DNA of 64,000 bases from contig JALBYF010000062.1 of assembly GCA_023212725.1 (NCBI GenBank), positions 1 through 64,000 on the forward strand. Direction: 5' to 3'. The position numbers and the translations under genes are program-made. This document shows positions 33,077 to 44,700 of the stretch, in pieces; positions within the stretch are counted from its first letter, which is position 1; each line of letters starts with the position of its first letter. The notes below the pieces were generated by a model. That model was not told the origin of the DNA. It did not search any database and saw only the letters and a program-made list of their open reading frames with translations. This stretch comes from Tranzscheliella williamsii. Taxonomy: Eukaryota > Basidiomycota > Ustilaginomycetes > Ustilaginales > Ustilaginaceae.

Positions 33077-34498
33077 ATGGCGCCGCCAGGACATGCGGCC
33101 AGTGTCCCCAATGTCCCCGGCAAAAAAGTAGACAATCCGCAGCAGCTTAGCTTCTTACGTCAACATGTCAGAGACCTCTGTCGAGTCAACCACTCTCGCT
33201 TCCCAGGCGCTCAACCTGTCTCCTTTGAGAAAGCGTCCATCGATTTGCTTCAATCGGAAGACTACTGGGTTTGCGAGAAGTCGGACGGACAACGTGTTCT
33301 CGTCTTGATCGTCATCCCCTCCTTCACTGGCGTTCAAGAGATATTTCTAATCGATCGCAAGAATGACTATTACCAGGTCGACGGTCTTTTCTTTCCGCAT
33401 CATATGCCTAAGCATCCTGATGTCGCCCAGTCCAACGGCATGCGCAATCACACCCTTATGGATGCTGAATTGGTCATCGACACCGACCACAACGGCAGTC
33501 AGAAGCTTGTCCTTCTGCTCTTCGACCTCATTGTTCTCGACCGTGAGCTTCTGGCGAGCCGTCCGCTCAGCAAGCGGTACGGCCGCCTGAAGTCCTATGT
33601 ATACCCACCCTATGCCGAGTATCTCAAGAAGAATCCTGCGGTCGCCTCACGCCAACCTTTTACGGTTCAAGTCAAGAAGATGGATCTTGCCTATGGTATC
33701 GAAAAAGTTCTTTACGAGACGGTACCAAATCTTCTGCACGGAAACGACGGGCTGATCTTCACCTGTCTGAATAGCGGCTATGTAATGGGAACCGACCAGA
33801 AGATTCTCAAGTGGAAACCGCCCAACGAAAACACGATCGACTTCAAGCTTGTTCTTCGCTTTCCACCAGATCTTGAGAAAGATCCGCGTGGCAATCTGCC
33901 AGACCTTACCGTCATGCCGTTCTTTGAACTGCATCAATACCTGGGAGACTCGGGCTTCGAAGACTATGAATTTTTCGATGAGCTTTGGGTCGAACCGGAA
34001 GAGTGGAGACAGATGGTAGACTCTGGCGAACAATTCGACGACAGGATTGTCGAATGCGTCTGGAGCATCGAGCCTGAACCTGCCACCGAACCGTATGCCT
34101 CTCAAGGCCTCGTCCTCCCGCCGCGGTGGAGAATGATGCGGATCCGGGACGACAAACACCATGGTAACCATCGATCGATCGTGGAAAAGATCCTCAAATC
34201 CATCAAGGACGGTGTTGACGCCGACACCTTGGTGCAAGCCGCTCCTGCGATTCGATCCGCATGGAAAACAGCGGATCGAGAGCAGAAGCGGCGCGAAGCG
34301 GGTCAGCTGCCGACATCCACGTCTGCTCCATCGCTTCAGCAAACCAGTGGCAGCATATCGGCCGCGACGTCGGCAAGCGTTTCCGGGCAGGCCAACTACG
34401 ACCCGACACAGCCGTTCGGCGGCATGGCCTATCGGGGTGTAAAAGGCAAGGCTCCACCCCTTCCTACCGGGGGGCCAGCCAACGTTATACGGCGCTGA
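33077..34498 (+). CDS. CEG1: mRNA guanylyltransferase, capping enzyme alpha subunit (473 aa, single exon)
   Basis: Nuclear enzyme that transfers GMP from GTP to the diphosphate end of nascent mRNA, acting with a separate triphosphatase in fungi. The nucleotidyltransferase motifs are in order: motif I EKSDGQR with the GMP-binding Lys68, motif III (LIDRKNDYYQVDG), motif IIIa/IV around LMDAELV and DGLIF, and motif V LKWKP, followed by an OB-fold domain with WRMMRIRDDKHHGN (motif VI region). Residues about 400-473 are a Gln/Ser/Thr/Gly-rich tail without known domain. The ATG at 33077 is the first in frame. Length and motif order match fungal Ceg1. Confidence 0.97.
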   Translation: MAPPGHAASVPNVPGKKVDNPQQLSFLRQHVRDLCRVNHSRFPGAQPVSFEKASIDLLQSEDYWVCEKSDGQRVLVLIVIPSFTGVQEIFLIDRKNDYYQVDGLFFPHHMPKHPDVAQSNGMRNHTLMDAELVIDTDHNGSQKLVLLLFDLIVLDRELLASRPLSKRYGRLKSYVYPPYAEYLKKNPAVASRQPFTVQVKKMDLAYGIEKVLYETVPNLLHGNDGLIFTCLNSGYVMGTDQKILKWKPPNENTIDFKLVLRFPPDLEKDPRGNLPDLTVMPFFELHQYLGDSGFEDYEFFDELWVEPEEWRQMVDSGEQFDDRIVECVWSIEPEPATEPYASQGLVLPPRWRMMRIRDDKHHGNHRSIVEKILKSIKDGVDADTLVQAAPAIRSAWKTADREQKRREAGQLPTSTSAPSLQQTSGSISAATSASVSGQANYDPTQPFGGMAYRGVKGKAPPLPTGGPANVIRR

Positions 34499-34677
34499 TC
34501 CGCAAGGGAACATTCCTGCTTCCGCAAGGCAATCCAGTGAGGGTGTCACACGACTCATCATCTTGAACGCATACGCCCCGCTGTCGCTCCTCATCCATGT
34601 ACTGTATATGTAGCTCTGACCCTTGTAACAATAAACATTGCAACCACACTGCAACCTAGCATCCAAAGAGTAATTCG

Positions 34678-34727
34678 CATATAGGGCGCTGGATGCTGTT
34701 TTATACATATAGGGCATGGATGCTGTT
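34678..34727. repeat. Direct repeat just upstream of the 5S rRNA gene
   Basis: Two near-identical copies, 34678-34700 and 34706-34727, share CATATAGGGC and GGATGCTGTT around a 2-3 bp variable centre. The second ends 6 bp before the 5S start. They may be an external promoter element for RNA polymerase III or a target duplication from insertion of the 5S copy. Confidence 0.85.
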
Positions 34728-34733
34728 ATTGTC

Positions 34734-34851
34734 ATCTGCGGCCATAGAACCTTGAAAGCACCGCATCCCGTCCGATCTGCGAAGTTAAGCAAGGTATCGC
34801 CTAGTCAGTACTGCGGTGGGGGACCACGCGGGAATCCTAGGTGCTGCAGTT
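34734..34851 (+). rRNA. 5S ribosomal RNA gene
   Basis: About 118 nt starting ATCTGCGGCCATA and containing the conserved 5S core CATCCCGTCCGATCTGC and GAAGTTAAGC, the GGTGGGGGACCACGCGGG helix region and the closing GTGCTGCAGT. The ends pair (ATCTGCGGC with GTGCTGCAGT) as the 5S stem I. A T-run (TCTTTTT from 34851) follows directly, as expected for an RNA polymerase III terminator. It is a lone copy between protein genes, the dispersed arrangement known in many fungi. Confidence 0.95.
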
Positions 34852-34857
34852 CTTTTT
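34852..34857 (+). terminator. RNA polymerase III T-run after the 5S gene
   Basis: CTTTTT immediately follows the 5S 3' end, the usual oligo-T stop signal of polymerase III. Confidence 0.75.
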
Positions 34858-35258
34858 GCTTCTGTCTCAGGCCTGTCTGTCAGTTCCAAGTTGCGCTGGT
34901 AAGCAAGCCTTTAGCCAACTGCTTGCTTAGGACGAACAGATGGTGTTGGAGTGATTCCTTTTGCTGAGTTGGTTGGGGTGCTTGGTCCAGCGACTCTTTT
35001 TTTGCATCTCAGATTATCATCGGGCAATGTTGCAGCCACACCCCCATTCTTTATATTTAAACTCACACTGGACCCTGACACATGCAACCATGCGCATGTT
35101 TTGTCTGCCCTTTGCCTCCTTGCCACCTTGCCGACTTCGTCCTTGGCCTCCACCGCTAGCTGCTGCATCCCTTCTTCCATTCGTTCTGCAGACATACAGG
35201 GGCGGCCTCTTGCGGACAGAACATTGCCTAGATCGCACATGCCCCAGTCTCCGCCACA
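34858..35258 (+). promoter_or_regulatory. Upstream region of ATG7
   Basis: About 400 bp between the 5S gene and the ATG7 start. TTTATATTTAAA at about 35050-35061 is a TATA-like element some 200 bp before the start, followed by a C/T-rich leader. Confidence 0.5.
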
Positions 35259-37466
35259 ATGCCGATCCTCAAATTCGCCCCTTTCAGTGCGACGATTCAT
35301 CCTACCTTCTGGCAGGAGCTATCGTCGCTGAAGATCGACCGTCTGCAGCTCAGCGATGAAGCTGTCCCAATGCACGCGTGCTACGCCGCCGGCAAGACCG
35401 TTTTTGACCGCCATACGGGGGACTCTGTCTCGCTGGGCAGCGTCATGAGCCTCGATGCTGCCAGTCTTAGAACGAGTTCGGATCCTTCCCCGCTTCCTTC
35501 TACAACAGCGTCCCCGTCATCAATCCGGGCTCGTGGCATACTGAAGAACTTCAACACCATCGAAGACTTCAAGAACGCCAACAAGCAAGACATATTTGAC
35601 CATGAACTTCAGAGCATCTGGCGAGCAATCACGACACCGGATGATGGACCGGAAGAGGTTCTGACGCATTTCCTGCTGCTCACGTTTGCTGATCTGAAGA
35701 AGTACAAGTTCTTCTACTGGTTTGCATATCCTGCCCTTGTGACTAACCCATCGTGGGAGACGTGCAGCGAAGAGGAAGCAGCTTGGAAGCCGTTCAGCAA
35801 TGTTCTGGGAATGCAGACCTACCACTCTGCAGCCACATGGCTTCAACAGAATCCCGGCCTCGGCTTTTTCCTGCTCAGGACCTCCGGACCTGCTGGGCCT
35901 CAGTGCGGTCGTATCGCTAACTACCATACCTTTTTCGATGGAACCCAAGAACAAGACCGCTATGTCGGCTTCGTAGACCCGTCCGGTTCGCCGCAAACGG
36001 CGGGGTGGCCGCTCCGCAACCTCTTGACATATCTGCATGTTCGATTCCAGCTGAACAAGGTCAATGTGATCTGCTGGAAAGACGACGTAACACCGGACAC
36101 GGTCTTGTCTCACGATCTTATCAGAAGCATGGTAGGAGAGGTGTACCTCCCTGAAGCAGGAACAAACAGCTCACCAACGGTAGAGCTGGGTGGATTGGGA
36201 ACTTGTGTGTCCGCCAAAGCTGATAACCCACAACTACCGGCTGGCGTAGGCTGGGAACGTAACAGCCAAGGCAAACTAGCACCCAAAGTGGCTGATCTTG
36301 GCCCGCTCATGGACCCGAGGAAGCTGGCAGACCAGGCTGTGGACCTCAACCTAAAGCTCATGCGGTGGAGGATCATGCCCGAAATCAATCTCGAAAAGAT
36401 TCAGGCTACGAAATGTCTTTTGCTGGGCGCGGGCACCCTGGGCTGCTATGTGGCACGGACACTACTAGGTTGGGGTGTTCGCAACATCACCTTCGTAGAT
36501 TCGGCCAAGGTGTCCTTCTCTAATCCCGTCAGGCAACCGCTGTTTGAGTTTGAGGACTGCCTCGATGGCGGGCAGCCCAAGGCCGAGTGCGCCGCTCGCA
36601 AGCTTGGCAAGGTATACCCGGGTGTCAACGCAAGAGGCATCAGCCTCAACGTCCCAATGCCAGGGCATCCCGTGCCCACCAGCACCGTCGAGCAGGTTCA
36701 GAAGGATGTCTCGACTCTGGAAGCGCTGGTGGACGAGCATGACGTCATCTATTTGCTGATGGATTCGCGCGAGAGCCGGTGGTTGCCGACGCTGCTAGGC
36801 GCCGCCAAGGCGAAGCTGATCATCAATGCTGCGCTCGGCTTCGACAGTTACCTGGTCATGCGACATGGCGCACCCGCGGCTCCCGTGAGCGAATCGACCG
36901 AACCAACCACGGTCACGGCGACGCTGAGCGGGGCAAGCGCCTGGAACGGCCGGCTTGGATGCTACTTCTGCAATGACATTGTCGCACCGGCCGACTCGCT
37001 GACCGATCGGACGCTGGATCAAATGTGTACGGTGACGAGGCCCGGGCTCGCCGCCATTGCCGGAGCGTCGGCGGTCGAGCTCATGGTGTCGGTGCTGCAG
37101 CACGAGAAGGGGCTGTATGCGCCTGCCTCGGTGGGCGACAGCGGCAAGATGGGAGGGTCAGGTGGGGAAGCCCCGGGTATGGATCCGGCGACGACCGTGC
37201 TCGGCATCGTCCCGCACCAGCTGCGCGGCTTCCTGGCGCAATTCAACAACCTGCGCGTAGTCGGCCAGGCGTACGACCGCTGCACCGGCTGCAGCAGCGC
37301 CGTGGTGGACGCTTACCAGCAGCACGGCTTCTCTATGCTCCTGCGAGCATTCAACGAGGACAAGTTCCTCGAGCAGCTGACCGGCCTGGACAAGATGTAC
37401 CAGGAGGCTGAGGAGATGGAAGCAGCGCTCGACTGGGACGAGGACGACGACCAAGCAAGCTTGTAA
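35259..37466 (+). CDS. ATG7: Autophagy E1-like enzyme Atg7 (735 aa, single exon)
   Basis: Ubiquitin-like-activating enzyme that adenylates Atg8 and Atg12 and passes them to Atg3 and Atg10. The N-terminal domain starts with LKFAPFSATIHPTFWQEL, typical of Atg7. The adenylation domain has the ATP motif GAGTLG near residue 389 and the following NPVRQPLFEFEDC. The catalytic Cys is C590 in DQMCTVTRPG. The zinc-binding Cys pairs are CYFCND before it and CTGCSS near the end, and the last about 70 residues form the Atg8/Atg3-binding tail ending in an acidic WDEDDD. A Ser/Pro/Thr-rich insert near residues 72-90 makes it longer than yeast Atg7 (630 aa). No intron is visible. Confidence 0.98.
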   Translation: MPILKFAPFSATIHPTFWQELSSLKIDRLQLSDEAVPMHACYAAGKTVFDRHTGDSVSLGSVMSLDAASLRTSSDPSPLPSTTASPSSIRARGILKNFNTIEDFKNANKQDIFDHELQSIWRAITTPDDGPEEVLTHFLLLTFADLKKYKFFYWFAYPALVTNPSWETCSEEEAAWKPFSNVLGMQTYHSAATWLQQNPGLGFFLLRTSGPAGPQCGRIANYHTFFDGTQEQDRYVGFVDPSGSPQTAGWPLRNLLTYLHVRFQLNKVNVICWKDDVTPDTVLSHDLIRSMVGEVYLPEAGTNSSPTVELGGLGTCVSAKADNPQLPAGVGWERNSQGKLAPKVADLGPLMDPRKLADQAVDLNLKLMRWRIMPEINLEKIQATKCLLLGAGTLGCYVARTLLGWGVRNITFVDSAKVSFSNPVRQPLFEFEDCLDGGQPKAECAARKLGKVYPGVNARGISLNVPMPGHPVPTSTVEQVQKDVSTLEALVDEHDVIYLLMDSRESRWLPTLLGAAKAKLIINAALGFDSYLVMRHGAPAAPVSESTEPTTVTATLSGASAWNGRLGCYFCNDIVAPADSLTDRTLDQMCTVTRPGLAAIAGASAVELMVSVLQHEKGLYAPASVGDSGKMGGSGGEAPGMDPATTVLGIVPHQLRGFLAQFNNLRVVGQAYDRCTGCSSAVVDAYQQHGFSMLLRAFNEDKFLEQLTGLDKMYQEAEEMEAALDWDEDDDQASL

Positions 37467-37674
37467 TGCCGTAGTATGGGCCTGTTACACAGGCAACTTT
37501 GAGCTGCTCCAAGTCGAGTTGAATGTACAACAAAGCTTGCTTGCAACGGGAATGGACTATTATACAATGGAGCCAGCAAAGCAGTGGAGAGAAGCGTGCG
37601 ACGAATTGCCGCTTCAAAGGTGACCGGAATGGTGATGCATGTGGGTTCGAAGAGTGATGCTCTGCGAAGAGGGC

Positions 37675-38203
37675 CTAGTTGTTCTGGCTGAACTTGTAGC
37701 CGCACTTGGGGCAGTCGTAGAAGACAGTGGTGCCTTCGTCGGCGGAGCGAAGCTGAAGCGTATGGAAGTTCATTTCTTCATTTCCGCAACCGGGGCACTT
37801 TTCCTTGATGGTGGCCTCCTTGGGGCCTTGTTCGTCGCCAAATGTAGCGGCCGTGTTGACCAGCTGGCGTTTCTGCCTGAGGGCCGAAGGGAACGCTGAC
37901 GGATGCGAGCGCGTTACGATTGCCAGACTGTCATACACTGGCAATGGAAACCGGTCCAAGTCAGCAGGCGAAGCAAGGCAGAACGAGGCGGCAGCACTGC
38001 TCACCTTTGGCATTCTGAATAGCTCCGCATGGCGCACACTTGATCACGTCTTCGTCGCCGGGCATATCGAGCAGCGAGCCGCAGTTGGCACAGAAGAGGA
38101 GCGAGCCGATCTTGTCTACCAGGCCACAACCAAGCGGTCAGCGATCAAGCCTTGCGGGCCACCGTCTTCGAGCGTACTTACCTGGCAAAACCTGCGCCGG
38201 CAT
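37675..38203 (-). CDS. RPA12: RNA polymerase I subunit A12 (three exons, 131 aa)
   Basis: Exons on the minus strand: 38203-38182, 38115-38005 and 37937-37675, in phase with canonical junctions; the first exon encodes only seven full codons. This small subunit of RNA polymerase I promotes RNA cleavage and termination. It has two zinc ribbons. The N-terminal one is CANC...CAPC; the C-terminal TFIIS-type ribbon is CPGCGNEEMNFHTLQLRSAD followed by CPKCGYKF. The acidic hairpin pair is seen as AD-E (RSADEGTT). Size matches yeast Rpa12 (125 aa). It is divergent from MDN1, another ribosome biogenesis gene. Confidence 0.96.
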
Positions 38204-38756
38204 CGTGAAGGCGTTGCGACGCACCGTTATCGATCCAGAAGCGCAATCGCAGTCGGTGTAGCCAGGTAGAGTAGAGAGTAGCGGTAGTCCAACCGACAGC
38301 CAGAAGAAATTTCCAGCTGCAGGCCTCGGGAGTCGGCCGACCCTTCCGCGCCAAATGGGAAAAAATACAACAAAATTTCCATATAGGAAAAAAGTGGAAG
38401 CGCCGACACGCCACGGTTAAGCCATGCGAAGAAAGGCAGACAGACGCATTCAAAGGGGACTGTTCTCGCCTTGCTACTGATCAGGAATCATAGCTTCCCC
38501 TCTCACATCCTCCTTACCTTCCATCTTCCATACCAACGACACAGGCTGGGGCCAGGCAGATCCCCTGTCTACAGAAGCGAAAAGCGGCGTACGCAGAGTT
38601 CGACTGCCTTGACGACACTGACTTCGCACATCGGCACGTTCCGAAGCCAGCTTGGCCAGCTTCGATTGTAGTGGCTAGTGGCTTGGATCGGGTGTGCCAA
38701 TACTTTCGTGCTGCGTATAAGGGCGAACAGGTGAAAAAGTGGAGGCTCAGTCGGTC
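38204..38756. promoter_or_regulatory. Divergent promoter of RPA12 and MDN1
   Basis: 553 bp between two divergent ribosome-production genes. An A/T-rich core (about 38350-38395) contains AAAATTT and long A-runs, the kind of sequence that excludes nucleosomes and resembles the yeast ribosome-biogenesis RRPE element. No perfect PAC motif was noticed. Confidence 0.5.
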
Positions 38757-41700
38757 ATGGCGCTCGGCGTAGACTCCCAGCGGCTAGGTAGCCAGGATCG
38801 GATGGCAACGGGCAGGCCATTGTCTGCATTGGACCTCGATCTGATCGGTTCGTGCCGCTCGCTCCTGCAGGACTATCCCGAGAGCGCTCAAATCCAGCAG
38901 CTTGAACAGCATCTCGCTTCATCTGCTTTGTCTGGCTCTGTCGGCGCACTGCTCGACTGCGCAGCTCAGCTCTTGCTAGATCCAACAATAGGTCTGGCCG
39001 TATCGGCTCGACTCCGTCCGCTCCTGAGCGAGCTGTCCTCGCGTCTCCTTAAGACTGCTCCGCTTTCTCACGATCCTAGTGAGAGCCTACAACGGCTCCA
39101 TTGCTTTGCCACCCTTTTGGGCACATTTCCGGAGATCTACGAGTAAGTGTCTCAGCGGATGGCAGTTCCCTCTGGCCGCAATGGTGTCGTTGACAGGACC
39201 TGACCAACCTCTCTCCTCGCGTTACAGCATCGTCTCCTGCTTCCTCAAAACGCTTGACGTCGAAGCGCTCTGCAGGTACTGCTCGACACATTCCGTACAG
39301 TCGCTCAATCAGGTTCTGCTCGATCTCTATCGACTCGCCTCGGCATCGACCCAGCTCCTCGACGGCACTGCCAATAGCTTTGTCTGCTCATGGGCACACC
39401 AGATCATCCTCTCTTCGGACCCGTCGCTGCCGCTAGCGACTCGGCTCCTCGCTCTCCATCTCTTCACACTACAGCAAAGCCTGAGCGAAGCAACGAGGCT
39501 CCAATTGGAGAAAAAGTGCCTGGCTCAATCATCCCGGCAAGCTTCCAGCTCGCACGCAGAGGATGCGACCGCCGTCCTTCTTTATGACGAACCCTCTCTT
39601 AACGTTTGGATGCTCGAAAGCATCGAGTTCGAAAGAATTCATGCTTCTAAACGGACCATCTCCTCGCAAGTGGTTCTCTACCTTGGCCATGATGACGATC
39701 AGTATGATGACGACAGGCAGATCGTTGCCAATAGTGAGCACGCAGCACAAACTGCGATACGCATCACGGATCTCTCGCCTTTGGTGTGCTGCATCGGCGG
39801 TGTCCTTCTGCCGCGTCCATCGGCTTCACTCACGGCCGATAACAGCGCATCTATATCTGTTAATCAGTACGTCGAAACGCGCGGTGTCTCCTCCAGCTTA
39901 GCGGAGATCGCCCTTCGCCTCTCTGCACGCCTGCCTATCCTGCTTTCTGGTCCGCCTTCAAGCGGTAAAAGCAGCTTGATCCGGCACGTCTCGCAGCTAG
40001 TCAAGGGTCCCGAGGGTTCTGTTTCCGCCAGCCATCTTCTTACCATTCAGCTTGGTGATCAGTCTGGGATCGACGCAAAACAATTAATCGGTTCCTTTGT
40101 TTCTAGCCCTACCCAGCCAGGCAAGTTCGAGTGGACGGAGGGCGCCCTCACCCGTGCACTCCGACAGGGCAAATGGGTCGTACTCGAAGACGTCGATAAA
40201 GCCAGCTCCGAAGTGCTGAGCACCGTCTCTCGTCTCGTCGAGCAGCTGGGACCTACCAAAGCACTTGGCTCGCGAGCTGCCATCGATCTTGGCAATCGTG
40301 GAAAGGTGTATGCCGGCGACGGATTCGCCCTTTTCGCTACACGTTCCGTGCAGTCGTCAGGCCACTTGCCAAATCGTCCAACTTTCCTAGGCAGCTCGCA
40401 TTGGTCAGAGGTCTGGTTGCCGAGGCCGCATCAGCAGGATGTGGAAGCCATTATCCAAACCAAGTTTCCCCTCCTCTCGCTGAGGCGCCCCGAGACGTTC
40501 ATCGACCGCCTTGTTCAAACGTGGTACAAGCTCCAGAGCGCCACTTCCCCCTCTACGGCTAGCGCTGGGTCTGGCGATCCTAAACAGGGTCAGCACGCCT
40601 CTGCGGGCAGTGTCCGCACAACTACCCTCCGCGATCTAATAAAGTGGTGCCGCCGCGTACAACGTCTTCTTGGTGACAATGCACAGCCGGCCGATCCGCT
40701 CAGCAACCCGATCCAGCAGGAGGAGATCTTCATTGAAGCCTGCGACATCTTTTTAGGGTCTGTGCCGCCCCCAAGTCTCGGTACCCAGGGTGGCCATACT
40801 GTTAACGGCAAGTTGGCCTTCGCGCGGGGCAAGTCGACGGATCGCTATCATGCACTTGTGGAGCTACTTGCGGAAGAGCTTGCTTTGAGCAGCGAGCGAG
40901 CCTGGTGGGCGATAAAGGAGCGTACACCCGAACTATCCTTTCGCGCGGTTGAATCGAGCGTAGGCAGCGTCGACTCGAACGCGGCGTACGGCTCGAATGG
41001 CCAGAGTATTATTCGAGTAGGCCGATGCGAGCTTGCGCGTCGAACGAGAGACACAGCAAGGCGAGCTGCTCCCCTCAATCGCCAATTTGCCATGACAAAG
41101 CCATCTCTGTTTCTGCTCGAACGGCTGGCGGTCGCCACCGCACTCGCAGAACCCGTTCTTCTGGTTGGAGAGACCGGCACCGGTAAGACAACCGTCGTTC
41201 AGCATCTCGCCTCGCTGCTTGGTCAGCCCATGTCTGCTCTCAATCTGAGTCAACAGACCGAAAGCGGCGATCTGTTGGGCGCCTTTAAGCCTCTGGATCC
41301 CAAGATCACCGCGACGGAGCTGCACGACGCCTGGCACTCCCTTTTCGCCCGCACCTTTTCCTCGCGGCGAAACGCTCGATTCGTAGACGCCGAGAGGAAG
41401 GCTTTCGTCTCTGGTAAGTGGTCGCGCCTTGCTGGACTCTGGCGCGAATCTGCCAAGATGGCGTTCCACAGGAAAAAAAGCGACAAGGACACGACGGGCG
41501 GTAATGATGAAGAGATTACATCTATGGATACCGACGTCAAGCCTGACACCAGCTCTCGGAAGAAGCGCAAGACTAACCGCGGTGCCACCGAAGGATCACC
41601 TGCAGCGGTAGATGACGCTAAGGCAGAAGCAAGTCTCGACGAGGAATGGAGAAAGTTCGATCAGAAGGCGCGAGACTTTGGCATACAAAACGGCGGAAAG

Positions 41701-44700
41701 AAGAAGAATCTCGTCTTCTCGTTTGTCGAAGGTCCGCTAGTCAAAGCGCTGCGTCAAGGCGACTGGATCTTGCTTGACGAAATCAACCTAGCTGCAGCAG
41801 AGACGCTGGACAGTTTGACAGGATTGCTGCAATCGCCGACGTCCAGCATTACTCTGACCGAACGAGGCGACCTGGATCCGATTCCTCGGCATCCCAACTT
41901 CCGCATCTTCGCCTGCATGAACCCAGCCACGGATGTCGGCAAGAAAGATCTGCCAGCGAGCTTGCGGTCCCGCTTCACCGAGTTGTACGTCCCAAGCCCC
42001 GACTCGGATCGCGAGGCCCTTACGGCCATCGTAGACAAGTACATCGGCGAGCACTCCCTTGGTGACCGAGGAGCCGTCATGGATGTGGCAGAGTGCTATT
42101 CGGAGATCCGTCGTCTTGCCCACAACCACGAGCTGGCGGATGGCGCCAACCAGCAACCGCATTTTTCCGTCCGTACACTATCCAGGGCCCTAACTTTCGC
42201 CACCGACATCGCCCCACAATTCGGCCTGCGTCGAAGTTTGTGGGAAGGGTTCGTTATGGCGTTCACACTACTTCTTGACGATGCCAGTGCTCGAGTTGTC
42301 CGGGGCCTCATCGAAAGGCACATTTTAGCCAAGGCAAAGAATGCAAGAGCCATTGCCACCTTTGTCCCGCCGCCGCCGCAGGGAGCGGCAGAGGGCAAAT
42401 TAGTACAAGTAGGCCCTTTCTGGCTTCCGACTGGACCTAATCCCCTCGACTCGGCAGAAGAGTATGTCCTCACACCTTCGGTGCAAAACAAGTTGGTGGG
42501 GCTTTCGCGAGCTGCTTTAACCCGCCGCTTTCCTGTGCTGATTCAGGGCCCGACTTCGGCGGGTAAAACGAGTGCCGTCGAGTATCTTGCTCGTCGGACC
42601 GGTCATCGCTTTGTCCGGATCAACAATCACGAGCATACCGATATACAGGAATACATCGGATCTTACGCCTCGGACCCTGACTCCGGAAAGTTGAGCTTCC
42701 AAGAGGGACTCTTGGTCAAGGCTCTGCGACGGGGTGATTGGATCGTGCTCGACGAGCTCAACCTGGCTCCCACTGACGTGTTGGAGGCTTTGAACCGTCT
42801 GCTTGACGACAACCGAGAGCTTGTCATCCCTGAGACCGGCGAGGTTGTCAAGCCGCATCCCCAATTCATGCTTTTCGCCACGCAAAACCCACCAGGTTTG
42901 TATGCGGGCCGAAAAGTGCTCTCTCGAGCGTTCCGCAACCGCTTCCTCGAGCTGCATTTTGATGACGTGCCGCGAGCTGAACTGGAGACCATCCTCACCA
43001 ACCGCTGCCAGATTGCGCCCTCTTATGCATCTCGTATTGTTGGTGTTTTCGAAGAGCTGCAAAAGCGCAGGCAAGCTGGTAGGGTCTTTGAGACCAAGCA
43101 AGCCTTCGTCACGCTCCGAGACCTGTTCAGATGGGGCAACCGCGAGGCTGTTGGTTATCAACAATTGGCAGAGAATGGTTACATGCTGATTGCTGAACGC
43201 GCCAGGCGGGACGACGACAAACAGACGGTCAGAGAGGTGATCGAGAAGATCATGAGGGTCAAGCTCGACGTAGACTCGATGTACGTGCTGGAAGGCCCCG
43301 GCTCCGATGCTGCGTTGGAACGGATCGGCGCTCGACTCGGGACATCAATTGTTCAAACGCTCTCGCAGACCAGCATCGTCAAAACCTCGGCATTCCAGCG
43401 GCTTCTTTGTTTAGTCGCCACCTGTCTACGCTACAACGAGCCGGTGCTTCTTGTGGGCGAGACTGGCGCCGGAAAGACCTCTGTCTGCGAGGTCCTTGCT
43501 TCTGCTTTCGGTCGCCAACTTCACACCGTCAATTGCCACCAGAATACTGACACGGCGGACCTTCTCGGCGGTCAGCGTCCGCTAAGGAATCGCGCTGTAT
43601 TGCAGAGAGATGCCAAAGCTGCTGCTCTGAGCGCGTTATCATATCTGGGTGTTGTGACCGACCTGAGCGCGGACGCCAAGATCGAGGACATATCAAGCTT
43701 CATCGAGACGCTGTTGGCGAAATGGCCGGAGCCTTTGTCTGCCCTTGCTGAGGACGACCAACAATCCGCCCGACAAAACCTGCAAACTAGCCTACGATCG
43801 CTTTACCAGTCTACCGCTCTATTTGAGTGGCAAGATGGACCGCTTGTTCAGGCAATGAGAACGGGCGACCATGTCTTGCTGGACGAGATCTCACTTGCGG
43901 ACGACAGCGTGCTTGAACGTCTCAACAGTGTATTGGAGCCTGCTAGGACACTGGTCCTGGCAGAGCGAGCTACGTCATCGAGTCAACAAAGCCCGGGGTC
44001 AGACATTTTTGCAGCTCAGATTACAGGGGTTGATGGCTTTCAAGTTTTGGCCACCATGAACCCTGGTGGAGACTATGGAAAAAAGGAGCTTTCGCCAGCC
44101 TTGCGAAACAGATTCACAGAAATCTGGGTGCCGCACGTCGACATCCGTGCCGATCTGGTCCAGATCATCAACGCACAATGGAAAGATCAACGACTGGAAG
44201 CCTGGACAGATGCTATTATCGACTTCTCGGACTGGTTCATTCATCAAGTCGGTGGACGTGACCAATCAGGCCTCGGTCTCCGAGATCTGCTCACCTGGGC
44301 ATCATTCATGAACCAAGTGTCGGCCGGGGACGGCTCGGCGCTCCCACCAGCTTTCGGCTTCGCCCACGGCGCTTCTCTGACTATCATTGACGGTTTAGGC
44401 GCATTGCCAGCAACTGCCGCGATGTCGACTAACGGACTTGAAGATCTTAAGATCCGATGCCTAACTAAAGTCGCCAGGATGATTTCGCCCCTTGAGTACG
44501 ATCCGAAGATAAGCTCGCTCTTCACAGTAAAGATAACCGAGCAGCATCTCGGGATCGGGCCATTTGCTATCACAAGGGGCAATGTACCCCGTCCTGTCGC
44601 GGAGAAAGACTCGTTTAGCTTCGGTGCTCAGACATCCGCCTCGAACGCGATGCGAGTTCTTCGGGCCCTCTCAGTTCCCAACAAATCGGTGCTGCTCGAG

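Noticed and set aside
38350..38400. CArG-like box CCATATAGG in the RPA12/MDN1 promoter
   Set aside because: Only five A/T bases lie between CC and GG, whereas a CArG box needs six.
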